Assembly: GCA_964384375.1 (NCBI GenBank)
Contig: CAYLLN010000020.1
Location: forward strand, 1-64,000
DNA length: 64,000 nt
DNA from: CAYLLN01 sp964384375
GTDB lineage: Bacteria > Planctomycetota > Planctomycetia > Pirellulales > Pirellulaceae
Direction of reading: 5' to 3'
The notes beneath the pieces were generated by a model. The model saw only the letters and a program-made list of their open reading frames with translations, was not told where the DNA came from and ran no database searches. Positions 1-6,816 of this stretch are shown piece by piece (position 1 is the stretch's first letter; every line of letters begins with the position of its first letter). A program made the position numbers and the translations under genes.

Positions 1-1241
1 ACGGCGTCGTCGATGCCGATCTTGCCGATGTCGTGCAGGAGGCCCGCCATGTACAGTGTGTGCAGCAGCTCCGGATCGCAGTCGAGCTCCTTCGCCAGCC
101 GCACGGCAATGCGAGCGACGCGATCGCTGTGACCGCAGGTGTAGGGGTCTTTCGCGTCGATCGCCGACGTGAACGCTCGGACGACGCTCGCGAGGAATTC
201 CGATTGCAGGCGATACAGATCGCGATTGGAGCTGTGAATGCCGAGCATCGCGCCGATCGAGTTGAGCAGGCTCGCCTCGACCGTGCCGAACTCGGCATCT
301 TCGTTGTGATTCAGGATCGCCAGCCAGCCGAAGACGCGATCCCCTTCGGGCATCGGCACGACGACGAGCTGCCGCACGTCGGGGAACGGCCAACCGTCGG
401 AGGCAGTGAAGCGGCGATTGACGACGCGCGGTCCGCCGGTCGGCTGCAGATGGAGCGCGTCGATCAGTCGGCTGAAGTCACGATCATCGACCGGGCAATC
501 GCCGGCGGTAAACAGAACGCTATGCGTGCGAGCCTTGTATGTGATCTGGCCTTCCTTGGCAACCGGGAGCAATTGAATCGCCGCCGAACGGGCGTGGACG
601 CAGTCGAGCACGCACCCGAGCACCAGCCGGCAGAGCTGTTCGTCGTCGCTGCGGAGGCGGAGGTTCTGCGTCAGGCTGTGGAGCAGGCAGATTTCTTCGT
701 AGGTCGAAGCGAGGTTGTCGGAGACCTTTTCGACTTCGGTTTCGAGCTGCAGATTGCGGCTTTCGGCGGCAATGCGTCCCTGCACGGCAATCGCCAGCCG
801 CCGGAGGGAATCGATCGTCCAGACGGATTGGCTCCGAATCCAGGCTTCGGCACAGGCTTCGTCCGAAGTGAGCAAGACGGCAGCCGGGCCGGGCCGCTCG
901 TGCTCGCCAAGTGGACGAGTGACGAACGCCGCCGTGGCGACGATGTTGCCCACCTGGCGGACCGCCAGCGGAACACCAAGGACGACGACCACGTCTTCGT
1001 CGGCAAGGAACTGCGGTTCGCTGCCACGAACGGCTCGCGCGAGTTGTCCGCGGAGCGGGTCGTTGCATCCCGGCTGCTGGACGGAGGCGTGAACGAGTTC
1101 TCCCGTTTCGGCATCCCATAGCGAGAAGGTCACGCCGAATGCGTCGCACAGCGCGCCGGCCAAGCGCGAAAGCTGCTCGGTCTGCTCCTGTTCGGAGGGA
1201 CCGGCCGCCGTGAATCGCGCTAGTTCGGCCGTTTGCAACAT
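1..1241 (-). CDS. GAF and HD-GYP domain protein (C-terminus beyond window)
   Basis: Probable cyclic-di-GMP phosphodiesterase or related signalling protein. The minus-strand reading frame is open from ATG at 1241 to the window edge, giving 413 codons. The N-terminal two thirds look like two GAF-type sensory regions (roughly residues 20-170 and 185-330) joined by a helical linker. An HD-GYP domain follows: the hallmark KDPYTCGHSDRVA is present and the metal-binding pair is H403-D404 in LLHDIGKIGI, just before the edge. The GYP motif itself lies outside the window, so activity cannot be judged. No membrane segment is visible, which suggests a cytosolic protein. The large plus-strand open frame opposite it is only an antisense shadow. 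Confidence 0.88.
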   Translation of the reverse strand, partial: MLQTAELARFTAAGPSEQEQTEQLSRLAGALCDAFGVTFSLWDAETGELVHASVQQPGCNDPLRGQLARAVRGSEPQFLADEDVVVVLGVPLAVRQVGNIVATAAFVTRPLGEHERPGPAAVLLTSDEACAEAWIRSQSVWTIDSLRRLAIAVQGRIAAESRNLQLETEVEKVSDNLASTYEEICLLHSLTQNLRLRSDDEQLCRLVLGCVLDCVHARSAAIQLLPVAKEGQITYKARTHSVLFTAGDCPVDDRDFSRLIDALHLQPTGGPRVVNRRFTASDGWPFPDVRQLVVVPMPEGDRVFGWLAILNHNEDAEFGTVEASLLNSIGAMLGIHSSNRDLYRLQSEFLASVVRAFTSAIDAKDPYTCGHSDRVARIAVRLAKELDCDPELLHTLYMAGLLHDIGKIGIDDA

Positions 1242-1595
1242 GGGACTACGAAAGGAACATCGACAGATCAGCGAAAGAACATGCCAACCAGCAACCCTAG
1301 GTCGAACATTCGGGGGGGCAATCCCGTCCCGAGGCAATGCCGAAACGGCTCGCCGCATTTTCGCCGCGAGCCTGACAGGGCTTGTCGTCCTCGCCGGCGC
1401 GACCGGCGTAACCGATACAAACTGTTTGACCGGTGAAGGAGCGAGTGTGCGGTGCTCGCGCAAGTCCGCCCTGGCGCAATGGCGCGCCGCCGATTTGCGC
1501 ACACGCCTGGCCGCGGGACCAATTGCTTCAAGCGCCCGCGCCGTAACTCCGATAGATACAGCGACTTTAAGCTGCTCGGCGGGGCGGCCCATGCA
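1242..1595. other. Intergenic region, divergent promoters expected
   Basis: This 354 bp stretch separates two divergently transcribed genes, the GAF/HD-GYP gene on minus and the DUF2726 gene on plus. It must hold both promoters. I see no convincing -35/-10 pair, RNA gene or conserved repeat. Short open frames here lack a ribosome binding site and have no recognisable product. Confidence 0.5.
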
Positions 1596-2102
1596 ATGCC
1601 ATTCCTAGCCCAAAACTGGCCCCTGGTGGTCTTTGTGGTCGGGGCGATCATCGTCATCGCGCTGGCGATGTTCGCGCTGCGCGATGGGCCTCCCCCTTAC
1701 GAACGCCGCGGCGTGCTGCTCAGCCCGGCGGAAATCAACTTCCTCCGCGCTCTCACCTCGGCGGTTCGCGAGGACTGGCTCGTCTTCAGCAAAGTGCGGC
1801 TGCCGGACATCATCAAAGTCCGGGCGAAGACGCGCAAGTCGCACGCCTGGCAAAGCCGCATTCAAGGGAAGCACCTCGACTTCGTGCTGTGCGACTATGA
1901 AACGCTGGAAGTGAAGCTGGCGATCGAACTCGACGATGGGACGCACCCGCGTTCCGATCGCGATCGGTTCGTCGATGTGGCTCTGACCGCTGCCGGCATG
2001 ACGCTCTTGCACGTTCGGGCGCAGGAGAAGTACGAGACGGCGGCCCTACGGAAGGACATCGAAGACGCGCTCGGGATCTTGCGGAAGAAGAAGCGGGCGT
2101 AG
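1596..2102 (+). CDS. DUF2726 domain membrane-anchored protein
   Basis: A 168-residue protein. One hydrophobic segment at about residues 7-27 probably anchors it in the cytoplasmic membrane. It is followed by a soluble DUF2726-type domain with LSPAEINFLRAL, a central HLDFVLCDYETLEVKLAIELDD block and a terminal HVRAQEKY region. DUF2726 resembles very-short-patch-repair or restriction-endonuclease-like folds, in which D and E residues around FVLCD and IELDD could be catalytic. No substrate is known. I chose ATG 1596 because the family N-terminus begins with the membrane segment; the upstream in-frame extension is low complexity and arginine rich. The C-terminus is strongly basic. Confidence 0.8.
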   Translation: MPFLAQNWPLVVFVVGAIIVIALAMFALRDGPPPYERRGVLLSPAEINFLRALTSAVREDWLVFSKVRLPDIIKVRAKTRKSHAWQSRIQGKHLDFVLCDYETLEVKLAIELDDGTHPRSDRDRFVDVALTAAGMTLLHVRAQEKYETAALRKDIEDALGILRKKKRA

Positions 2103-2156
2103 CAGGGAAGCATTACCAGGCATACGGCAGTAGGGCGGTTGGGAATAATGTCGTCG

Positions 2157-2192
2157 TTCGCTCCGCGAACGAACGTCCTTTCGCGGAGCGAA
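2157..2192. repeat. Perfect 13-bp inverted repeat (REP-like hairpin)
   Basis: The arms TTCGCTCCGCGAA (2157-2169) and TTCGCGGAGCGAA (2180-2192) are perfect inverted copies around a 10-nt loop. It sits about 55 bp after the DUF2726 stop. There is no U-tract, so this looks more like an interspersed repetitive palindrome than a classic terminator, although it could stop transcription or protect mRNA 3' ends. Confidence 0.75.
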
Positions 2193-2362
2193 AGGCGACA
2201 ATTACGCGGCTGCCGTTTGAAACTAACACACTACCAGCAATACCCAAGGGCAGTTGCGAAACCACGTTGGGGAGTAGAGAAAAGAGGTTTGGAGAGATGG
2301 CTGGATGCCTCCTCCACTCGATGTCGCGCTGCAAGCGGCGGCAACTCTATGGAGAAGACGAG

Positions 2363-2995
2363 ATGCGATGGTTCTTTGCCCTGGTAGTTCCTGCCCTCGT
2401 AGTTGGTGTGCTTGTAGTTTCTGCCGCGCTCGCGGGCAAGCACAACCCTACGCTCAGCATCGGCGACGCCGCGCCGGAGTGGTCAGAGCTCGAAGGGACC
2501 GATGGGAAGAAGCATTCGCTGGCCGACTTTGTTGATAAAGAAGTTGTGGTGATCGCGTTCACGTGCAATTCTTGCCCGTACGCAACCGATCACGAAGGGC
2601 GGCTGAAGGAACTGCACGAGTCGCTGGCGAAGAGCGGTAAAGGGGTGCTGATTGCAATCAATCCGAACCAGGTGAAGGAAGACCTGCTGCCCGCGATGAA
2701 AACGCGAGTCGAGACGCGCGGGCTGCCGTATCTGTACTTGCACGATGCGACGCAGCAGGTGGCGAAGGCGTACGGCGCGACGTGGACACCGGAGTTTGTC
2801 GTGCTCGATAAGGATCGCAAGGTGATCTATCTCGGCGCGTTTGACGACAGTCCCGAACTGAAGAAGCCGGTGACGAAGCATTACGTCGAAGACGCGATTG
2901 CAGCGGCACTCGCGGGAAAGAAGCCGGAAGTTGCGGAGACGCCGGGGGTCGGCTGCCTCGTGCGCTATGTGAAAGAACGGCGGAAGAAGTCGTAA
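2363..2995 (+). CDS. Thioredoxin-fold protein, AhpC/TSA-like
   Basis: A 210-residue secreted or membrane-tethered redox protein. Residues 1-23 form a signal peptide or anchor (MRWFFALVVPALVVGVLVV). The thioredoxin fold follows, with active site FTCNSCPYA (a CxxC pair) and the cis-proline strand YGATWTPEFVVLDKD. A late cysteine in GVGCLVRY is typical of this planctomycete subfamily, often annotated as a thioredoxin family or thiol-specific antioxidant protein. It probably reduces or transfers disulfides outside the cytoplasm. ATG 2363 was chosen because a GGAG stands 9 bp upstream and the signal sequence begins there. It stands alone, with the next gene convergent. Confidence 0.85.
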   Translation: MRWFFALVVPALVVGVLVVSAALAGKHNPTLSIGDAAPEWSELEGTDGKKHSLADFVDKEVVVIAFTCNSCPYATDHEGRLKELHESLAKSGKGVLIAINPNQVKEDLLPAMKTRVETRGLPYLYLHDATQQVAKAYGATWTPEFVVLDKDRKVIYLGAFDDSPELKKPVTKHYVEDAIAAALAGKKPEVAETPGVGCLVRYVKERRKKS

Positions 2996-3014
2996 ACGTT
3001 AAACGCCATCCCTA

Positions 3015-3476
3015 TCACCTAACGACGTCCACCACAGTAGCAATGATCGCCATGGCCAGGACCAGCGAACCGAGCAATCCCAGCACGATGCCGATGATTG
3101 CCCGACCCCAGCCGCTCAGTCGCGGGTTCCTGCGCATCTCGGCGATGGCGACGATCCCCGTGATGACCGCGAAAGGTCCTAGAAAACAGAGTGCCAGCGA
3201 CAAGAGGCCCAAGTAGCCGGAGGCGATGGCCCAGACCGATTGCCCCACCGGCAGGACCCAGCGCATCGCCGGATCGTTGGCGATGTCCGGGGACTGCATG
3301 TGCTGCGACGCGATGCCGCCGGGAGCATAGGGATCGCCGTAGCCGGGCTGGGGCTGATAGGGGGGCTGACCGTAGGGCTGGTCTCTGAAGGGATTCGGCG
3401 GCTGCTGGGAACCGAACGGATTTTGAGGAGGCAGGTTCTGCGGAGGCTGGTTCTGAGGCGAGGAGGAATGCGACAT
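3015..3476 (-). CDS. Pro/Gln-rich DUF4190-type membrane protein
   Basis: A 153-residue protein of unknown function. The first 60 residues are rich in Pro, Gln, Asn and Tyr (QNQPPQNLPPQNPFG and similar), a low-complexity cytosolic tail. Two hydrophobic segments at about residues 80-103 and 118-145 flank EMRRNPRLSGWGRA, the arrangement of DUF4190 proteins. The start is uncertain: ATG 3476, ATG 3485 and TTG 3512 are all in frame without a clear Shine-Dalgarno, and I prefer 3476. It is divergent from rsmG. Confidence 0.7.
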   Translation of the reverse strand: MSHSSSPQNQPPQNLPPQNPFGSQQPPNPFRDQPYGQPPYQPQPGYGDPYAPGGIASQHMQSPDIANDPAMRWVLPVGQSVWAIASGYLGLLSLALCFLGPFAVITGIVAIAEMRRNPRLSGWGRAIIGIVLGLLGSLVLAMAIIATVVDVVR

Positions 3477-3561
3477 GCCCCGCATCGTGGCGGACGGATT
3501 GGCGGCGGTCAAGTTGCACGGGCAATTCGCGCCTCGTGCGAGATGGCTTAGGTTACGAAGG

Positions 3562-4254
3562 ATGACAACGAACGAATCGGACGAACTTCCTGAGTCGGCT
3601 GCACCCGCGAACGATACGCTGGCGGCAGCATTGGCCCGGCATCAGATCGACTTGCCCGCCGACCAAGTTGAGCGGCTCGATCAATACTGCCGACTAGTCT
3701 GGGAGTGGAACGAAAAGCTCAACCTGACGCGGCACACCGACTATGAGAAGTTCGTCAGCCGCGATCTGGCCGACACGCTGGCCCTGTCGCCATTTCTGAA
3801 GAGCGGCGAGGAGGTGCTCGACGTCGGCAGCGGCGGCGGAGTGCCCGGCTTGGTGCTGGCGATCGTGCGGCCCGACTTGCAAATGTCGCTGTCCGATTCG
3901 GTCGGCAAGAAGGTAACGGCTCTGCGCGATATGATCGAGAAGCTCGGCATGGAGGTCACCGTCTATCCGATCCGTGGCGAAGAGCTGCTCGAAGATACGC
4001 GGTTCGACGCAGTCGTGATGCGCGCGGTTGGTCCGCTCGACCGGCTGCTCACTTGGTTCCGGCCGCGGTGGGAATCAATGCGGCGGCTGCTGGTGATCAA
4101 GGGTCCGAAGTGGAACGAAGAACTGAACGAAGCAAAACGGCGCGGCCTCGCTCGCGACTTGGAAGTGAAAGTCGCTGCTGAATATCCACTGGCGGGAACC
4201 GAGTCGAAGAGCGTGGTGTTGAAGATCTGGCCGAAGCACAGGCCGGAGCGATGA
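3562..4254 (+). CDS. rsmG: 16S rRNA (guanine-527-N7)-methyltransferase RsmG
   Basis: A 230-residue SAM-dependent methyltransferase that modifies G527 of 16S rRNA in the 30S decoding region. Diagnostic parts are the N-terminal YCRLVWEWNEKLNLTRHTD, the SAM loop EEVLDVGSGGGVPGLVLAI at about residues 80-98, and VVMRAVGPLDRLL. The length fits the family (about 210-240). The start ATG 3562 follows GAAGG directly and leaves a short acidic leader. The usual mnmG or parA neighbours are absent, as is common in planctomycetes. Confidence 0.93.
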   Translation: MTTNESDELPESAAPANDTLAAALARHQIDLPADQVERLDQYCRLVWEWNEKLNLTRHTDYEKFVSRDLADTLALSPFLKSGEEVLDVGSGGGVPGLVLAIVRPDLQMSLSDSVGKKVTALRDMIEKLGMEVTVYPIRGEELLEDTRFDAVVMRAVGPLDRLLTWFRPRWESMRRLLVIKGPKWNEELNEAKRRGLARDLEVKVAAEYPLAGTESKSVVLKIWPKHRPER

Positions 4255-4557
4255 TTTTATTCGCGCTGGTTTGACGCCTCCCCGTTCGCGACGTAGATAT
4301 TCTTTACGCATGTTCCGAAGCATTCGATTCGGAACGGCATCGCTCGATCCCGACTTTCACGTCGGCGACATTTCATCGCCGAGCCGCTTGAGGGGATAGG
4401 GGTCGCAGGTTTGCACCGATTGACGCGGGCCGCTTCTGGCCGGCGTCTTGCTCGTCCGTCCGACTCTCTTCGTCCTGCCGCTTGCGCCCCCCGTGGCGAA
4501 GCGACTGCTTGCGATATCCACTCGTCCATCCAGGTGTTTCGTAAGCAGGCAGCAGGC
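4255..4557. other. Intergenic region with a small hairpin at 4312-4335
   Basis: This 303 bp stretch lies between rsmG and the PilZ-like gene. GTTCCGAA (4312-4319) and TTCGGAAC (4328-4335) form a perfect 8-bp stem with an 8-nt loop, 57 bp past the rsmG stop. It lacks a T-run, so terminator function is only possible. Nothing else is recognisable. Confidence 0.45.
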
Positions 4558-5019
4558 ATGAGCAGTTTGACGTTGGAATCGTACCTTCCTGCCCTGTTGC
4601 CGTCCGTTGGGGCAACGGACGGCAAGGGGCAGGGGGACCCGATCGCGGCGGTGGTGGAGCAGGCACTCACGGCCACGCACGCCGCGCGGAAGGGTTCGGA
4701 GCGCCGCCACGAGCAGCGCTTTCCGTACCCGCACCCGATCTATCTCACGCCGCTCGATAGTGACCCGCGAACGCGCAGCGAGACGTTCGTCGTCATCGGC
4801 AAACAGATCACGCTGCACGGCGTCGATTTCTACCACCGCGAGCCGATCGCCCATCGCCGCGTGATTGCCTCGCTCGACGCCGGCGAGCACGGCTGGATCG
4901 GCCTCTTGCTGGAGCTTGCCTGGTGCCGCTTCAGCCGGCACGGTTGGTACGACAATGGCGGGCGGTTTTTAGCCGTGGTCGATTCGCCGCTGGAGATCGA
5001 GCGGCGGACGTCGGCGTAA
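4558..5019 (+). CDS. Conserved hypothetical protein, PilZ-like
   Basis: A 153-residue cytosolic protein. The segment GSERRHEQRFPYPHPIYLTPLD resembles the RxxxR opening of PilZ domains, and ITLHGVDFYHREPIAHRRV resembles the second strand block where PilZ carries D/NxSxxG. The match is weak: the second motif is not canonical, so c-di-GMP binding is only a possibility. The C-terminus FLAVVDSPLEIE is compact and ends cleanly. ATG 4558 has AGCAGG just upstream. It is convergent with the glycosyltransferase, with stop codons 3 bp apart. Confidence 0.65.
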   Translation: MSSLTLESYLPALLPSVGATDGKGQGDPIAAVVEQALTATHAARKGSERRHEQRFPYPHPIYLTPLDSDPRTRSETFVVIGKQITLHGVDFYHREPIAHRRVIASLDAGEHGWIGLLLELAWCRFSRHGWYDNGGRFLAVVDSPLEIERRTSA

Positions 5020-5021
5020 CG

Positions 5022-6203
5022 TCACATCGCACACATCCGCTCGAACAGCTCCAGGTAGTTCGCCATGCACTTTTCGAGTGAATGCTGGGCCCGCATCCGC
5101 TCGCGAGCTTCCGCGCCAAGCGAGACTGCTTTGGCCGGGTTTTCGAGTAGTGCGAGGAGTGAAGTCGCAATCGTCTTAGAATCGCCCGGCGGCACCAGCG
5201 CGCCCGACTCGCCATCGGCAATCCATTCGCGGTGACCGGACAGGTCGCTTGCGATGACGGGCAATCCTGCCGCTAATGCCTCGGCCAAGACGAGCGTCGG
5301 CCCGTCGCTCGCTTGCGGCTGGACGAAAAGGTCCGCGGCGGCAAGCAACTCGTCGTGCTCGCCGAACGTCCCCGGCAGATGCACTCGCTGCCGCAGGTCG
5401 AGGTCGCCGGCAAGCTGATAGAGTCGCTCGTGGAGCGGCCCATCACCGACAATCCAGAGCTTGGCGAGCGGGAAGCGAGGGGCCACGCTCTTCCAGGCTT
5501 TGATCAGCTCAGCAAAGCCGGACGACGGCGTGAAACGGCCGCAAGCAACCACAATTGGCTGCTGCGTCGTGGCGGCCAGGTCGTGATTGGCCGTCGCCAG
5601 CGACTCGCGAGCGGCATCCCGCGTCGTAGCGCCGTGCGGGGGCGGAATCGGCACGCCGCGGGGAATGACCGTGGTCCGCGTCGCGTCGTAACCCGCAACA
5701 GATAGTTCGTGTGCCGCCACCTTGCTCGTCGCGACGAAGGCCGTCGCCTGTTTGCAGCGGCTCGCGATTCGGCTGCCGAACGTGGCCGACTGCTGCCAGG
5801 CGATGTCCCCTTCAGGACCAGCTCGTTCGGCCTGCAGGATTACCGGAACGCCCGTACCGGCCAGCGCCCGCACGGCACAGTAGGCTTCGTATCGCAGCGA
5901 CGACACGAGCACCGCATCGAACGACTCCCGCTCCTTCGCCAGCCAACTCGACAAGCCGTACATGTAGCGCAGCGTGCGGAAGCCACCGGTCGGAGCGCCT
6001 CGCAGTCGCACGACCGGCAGCTCGCGGATGACGATCTGCCGCGGCCAGTGGCTTTGCCAATTGGCAGTAACGATCGTGACGGAGCAACCGGTCCGGCGAA
6101 ACTGCTCCGCCAGCCGCAAGAGGTGTGTCTCCGCTTCCCCCGCCAGCGGCCAGAACCGCGGCGTGACGATCGCCAGTCGCAGTCGGCTTGTCCGGAGAGT
6201 CAC
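5022..6203 (-). CDS. Family 4 glycosyltransferase (GT-B fold)
   Basis: A 393-residue glycosyltransferase. The N-terminal Rossmann half begins LRLAIVTPRFWPLAGEAETHLLRLA, typical of GT4 donors and acceptors. The C-terminal half carries VACGRFTPSSGFAELIKAW, LWIVGDGPLHERL and the GT4 signature SDGPTLVLAEALAAGLPVIASDLSGHREWI, in which the E of LAEA corresponds to the sugar-nucleotide binding EX7E element. It probably transfers a sugar from a nucleotide donor to a surface glycan or lipid; the substrate is unknown. It starts with GTG and overlaps the hpt stop by 4 bp, so the two are translationally coupled. Confidence 0.87.
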   Translation of the reverse strand: MTLRTSRLRLAIVTPRFWPLAGEAETHLLRLAEQFRRTGCSVTIVTANWQSHWPRQIVIRELPVVRLRGAPTGGFRTLRYMYGLSSWLAKERESFDAVLVSSLRYEAYCAVRALAGTGVPVILQAERAGPEGDIAWQQSATFGSRIASRCKQATAFVATSKVAAHELSVAGYDATRTTVIPRGVPIPPPHGATTRDAARESLATANHDLAATTQQPIVVACGRFTPSSGFAELIKAWKSVAPRFPLAKLWIVGDGPLHERLYQLAGDLDLRQRVHLPGTFGEHDELLAAADLFVQPQASDGPTLVLAEALAAGLPVIASDLSGHREWIADGESGALVPPGDSKTIATSLLALLENPAKAVSLGAEARERMRAQHSLEKCMANYLELFERMCAM

Positions 6204-6730
6204 GAGGCTTGCTCTGGTGCGATGTCGGCCGGTTCAAGTGCCGCCAGGTAAGGCAGGTTGCGATACTCGTCGTTGTAATCGAGGCCGTAGCCGACGACGA
6301 AGACGTCGGGAATCTCAAAGCCGACGTACTCGGGCCGCCAATCGACCTGCTGCTTCCCTTGCTTGAGGACGAGAACTGCAGAGCGGATCGACCGCGGCTT
6401 ATGCTCGCCGAGGAGGGCGATCACTTCGGCGAGCGTATGTCCCGTGTCGAAGATGTCGTCGATCAGCAGTACGTCGCGGCCGGTGATGTCCGGCAGCATC
6501 TCGACGTTAATCGATAGCTTCCCCCGCTCAGTGCCGTGGTAGCTGCGGGCTTGAATCACGCCGACCCGCATCGGCAGATCGAGCAGTCGGATCAGATCGG
6601 CCAGAAAAATGATGCTTCCCGTCATGACGGCAATGACGGTAAGCGAACGCCCCTCCTCGCGGCGGCGAATCTCGGCGGCCAGCGCGTCGATCGACTGGCG
6701 AATCTGGTCGGCAGTGACGAGGACTTTCAC
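6200..6730 (-). CDS. hpt: Hypoxanthine phosphoribosyltransferase
   Basis: A 176-residue purine salvage enzyme making IMP or GMP from hypoxanthine or guanine and PRPP. The PRPP-binding motif is VLLIDDIFDTGHTL, preceded by TGSIIFLADLIR and the flexible loop RSYHGTERGKL. The C-terminal WRPEYVGFEIPDVFVVGYGLDYNDEYRNLPYL is the base-binding region of the Hpt subgroup. Translation starts with GTG at 6730. The 3' end overlaps the start of the glycosyltransferase, and uvrA lies upstream on the same strand after an 86-bp gap. Confidence 0.94.
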   Translation of the reverse strand: MKVLVTADQIRQSIDALAAEIRRREEGRSLTVIAVMTGSIIFLADLIRLLDLPMRVGVIQARSYHGTERGKLSINVEMLPDITGRDVLLIDDIFDTGHTLAEVIALLGEHKPRSIRSAVLVLKQGKQQVDWRPEYVGFEIPDVFVVGYGLDYNDEYRNLPYLAALEPADIAPEQAS

Positions 6731-6816
6731 GCGGAAGGGGAGCGGGGCTGGGGGTCAGGATTCGGAACTAAGCGTAGTGTAGCGGCCCTGCAATCGAGCT
6801 GGCAGATACTACGAGG

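Noticed and set aside
33..1121. A 362-codon open frame on the plus strand
   Set aside because: It is antisense to the GAF/HD-GYP gene, whose motifs (KDPYTCGHSDRVA, HDIGKIGI) are clear on the minus strand. The plus frame has no recognisable domain.
4257..4676. Minus-strand open frames opposite the PilZ-like gene
   Set aside because: They run antisense to a better supported gene and have no ribosome binding site or recognisable domain.
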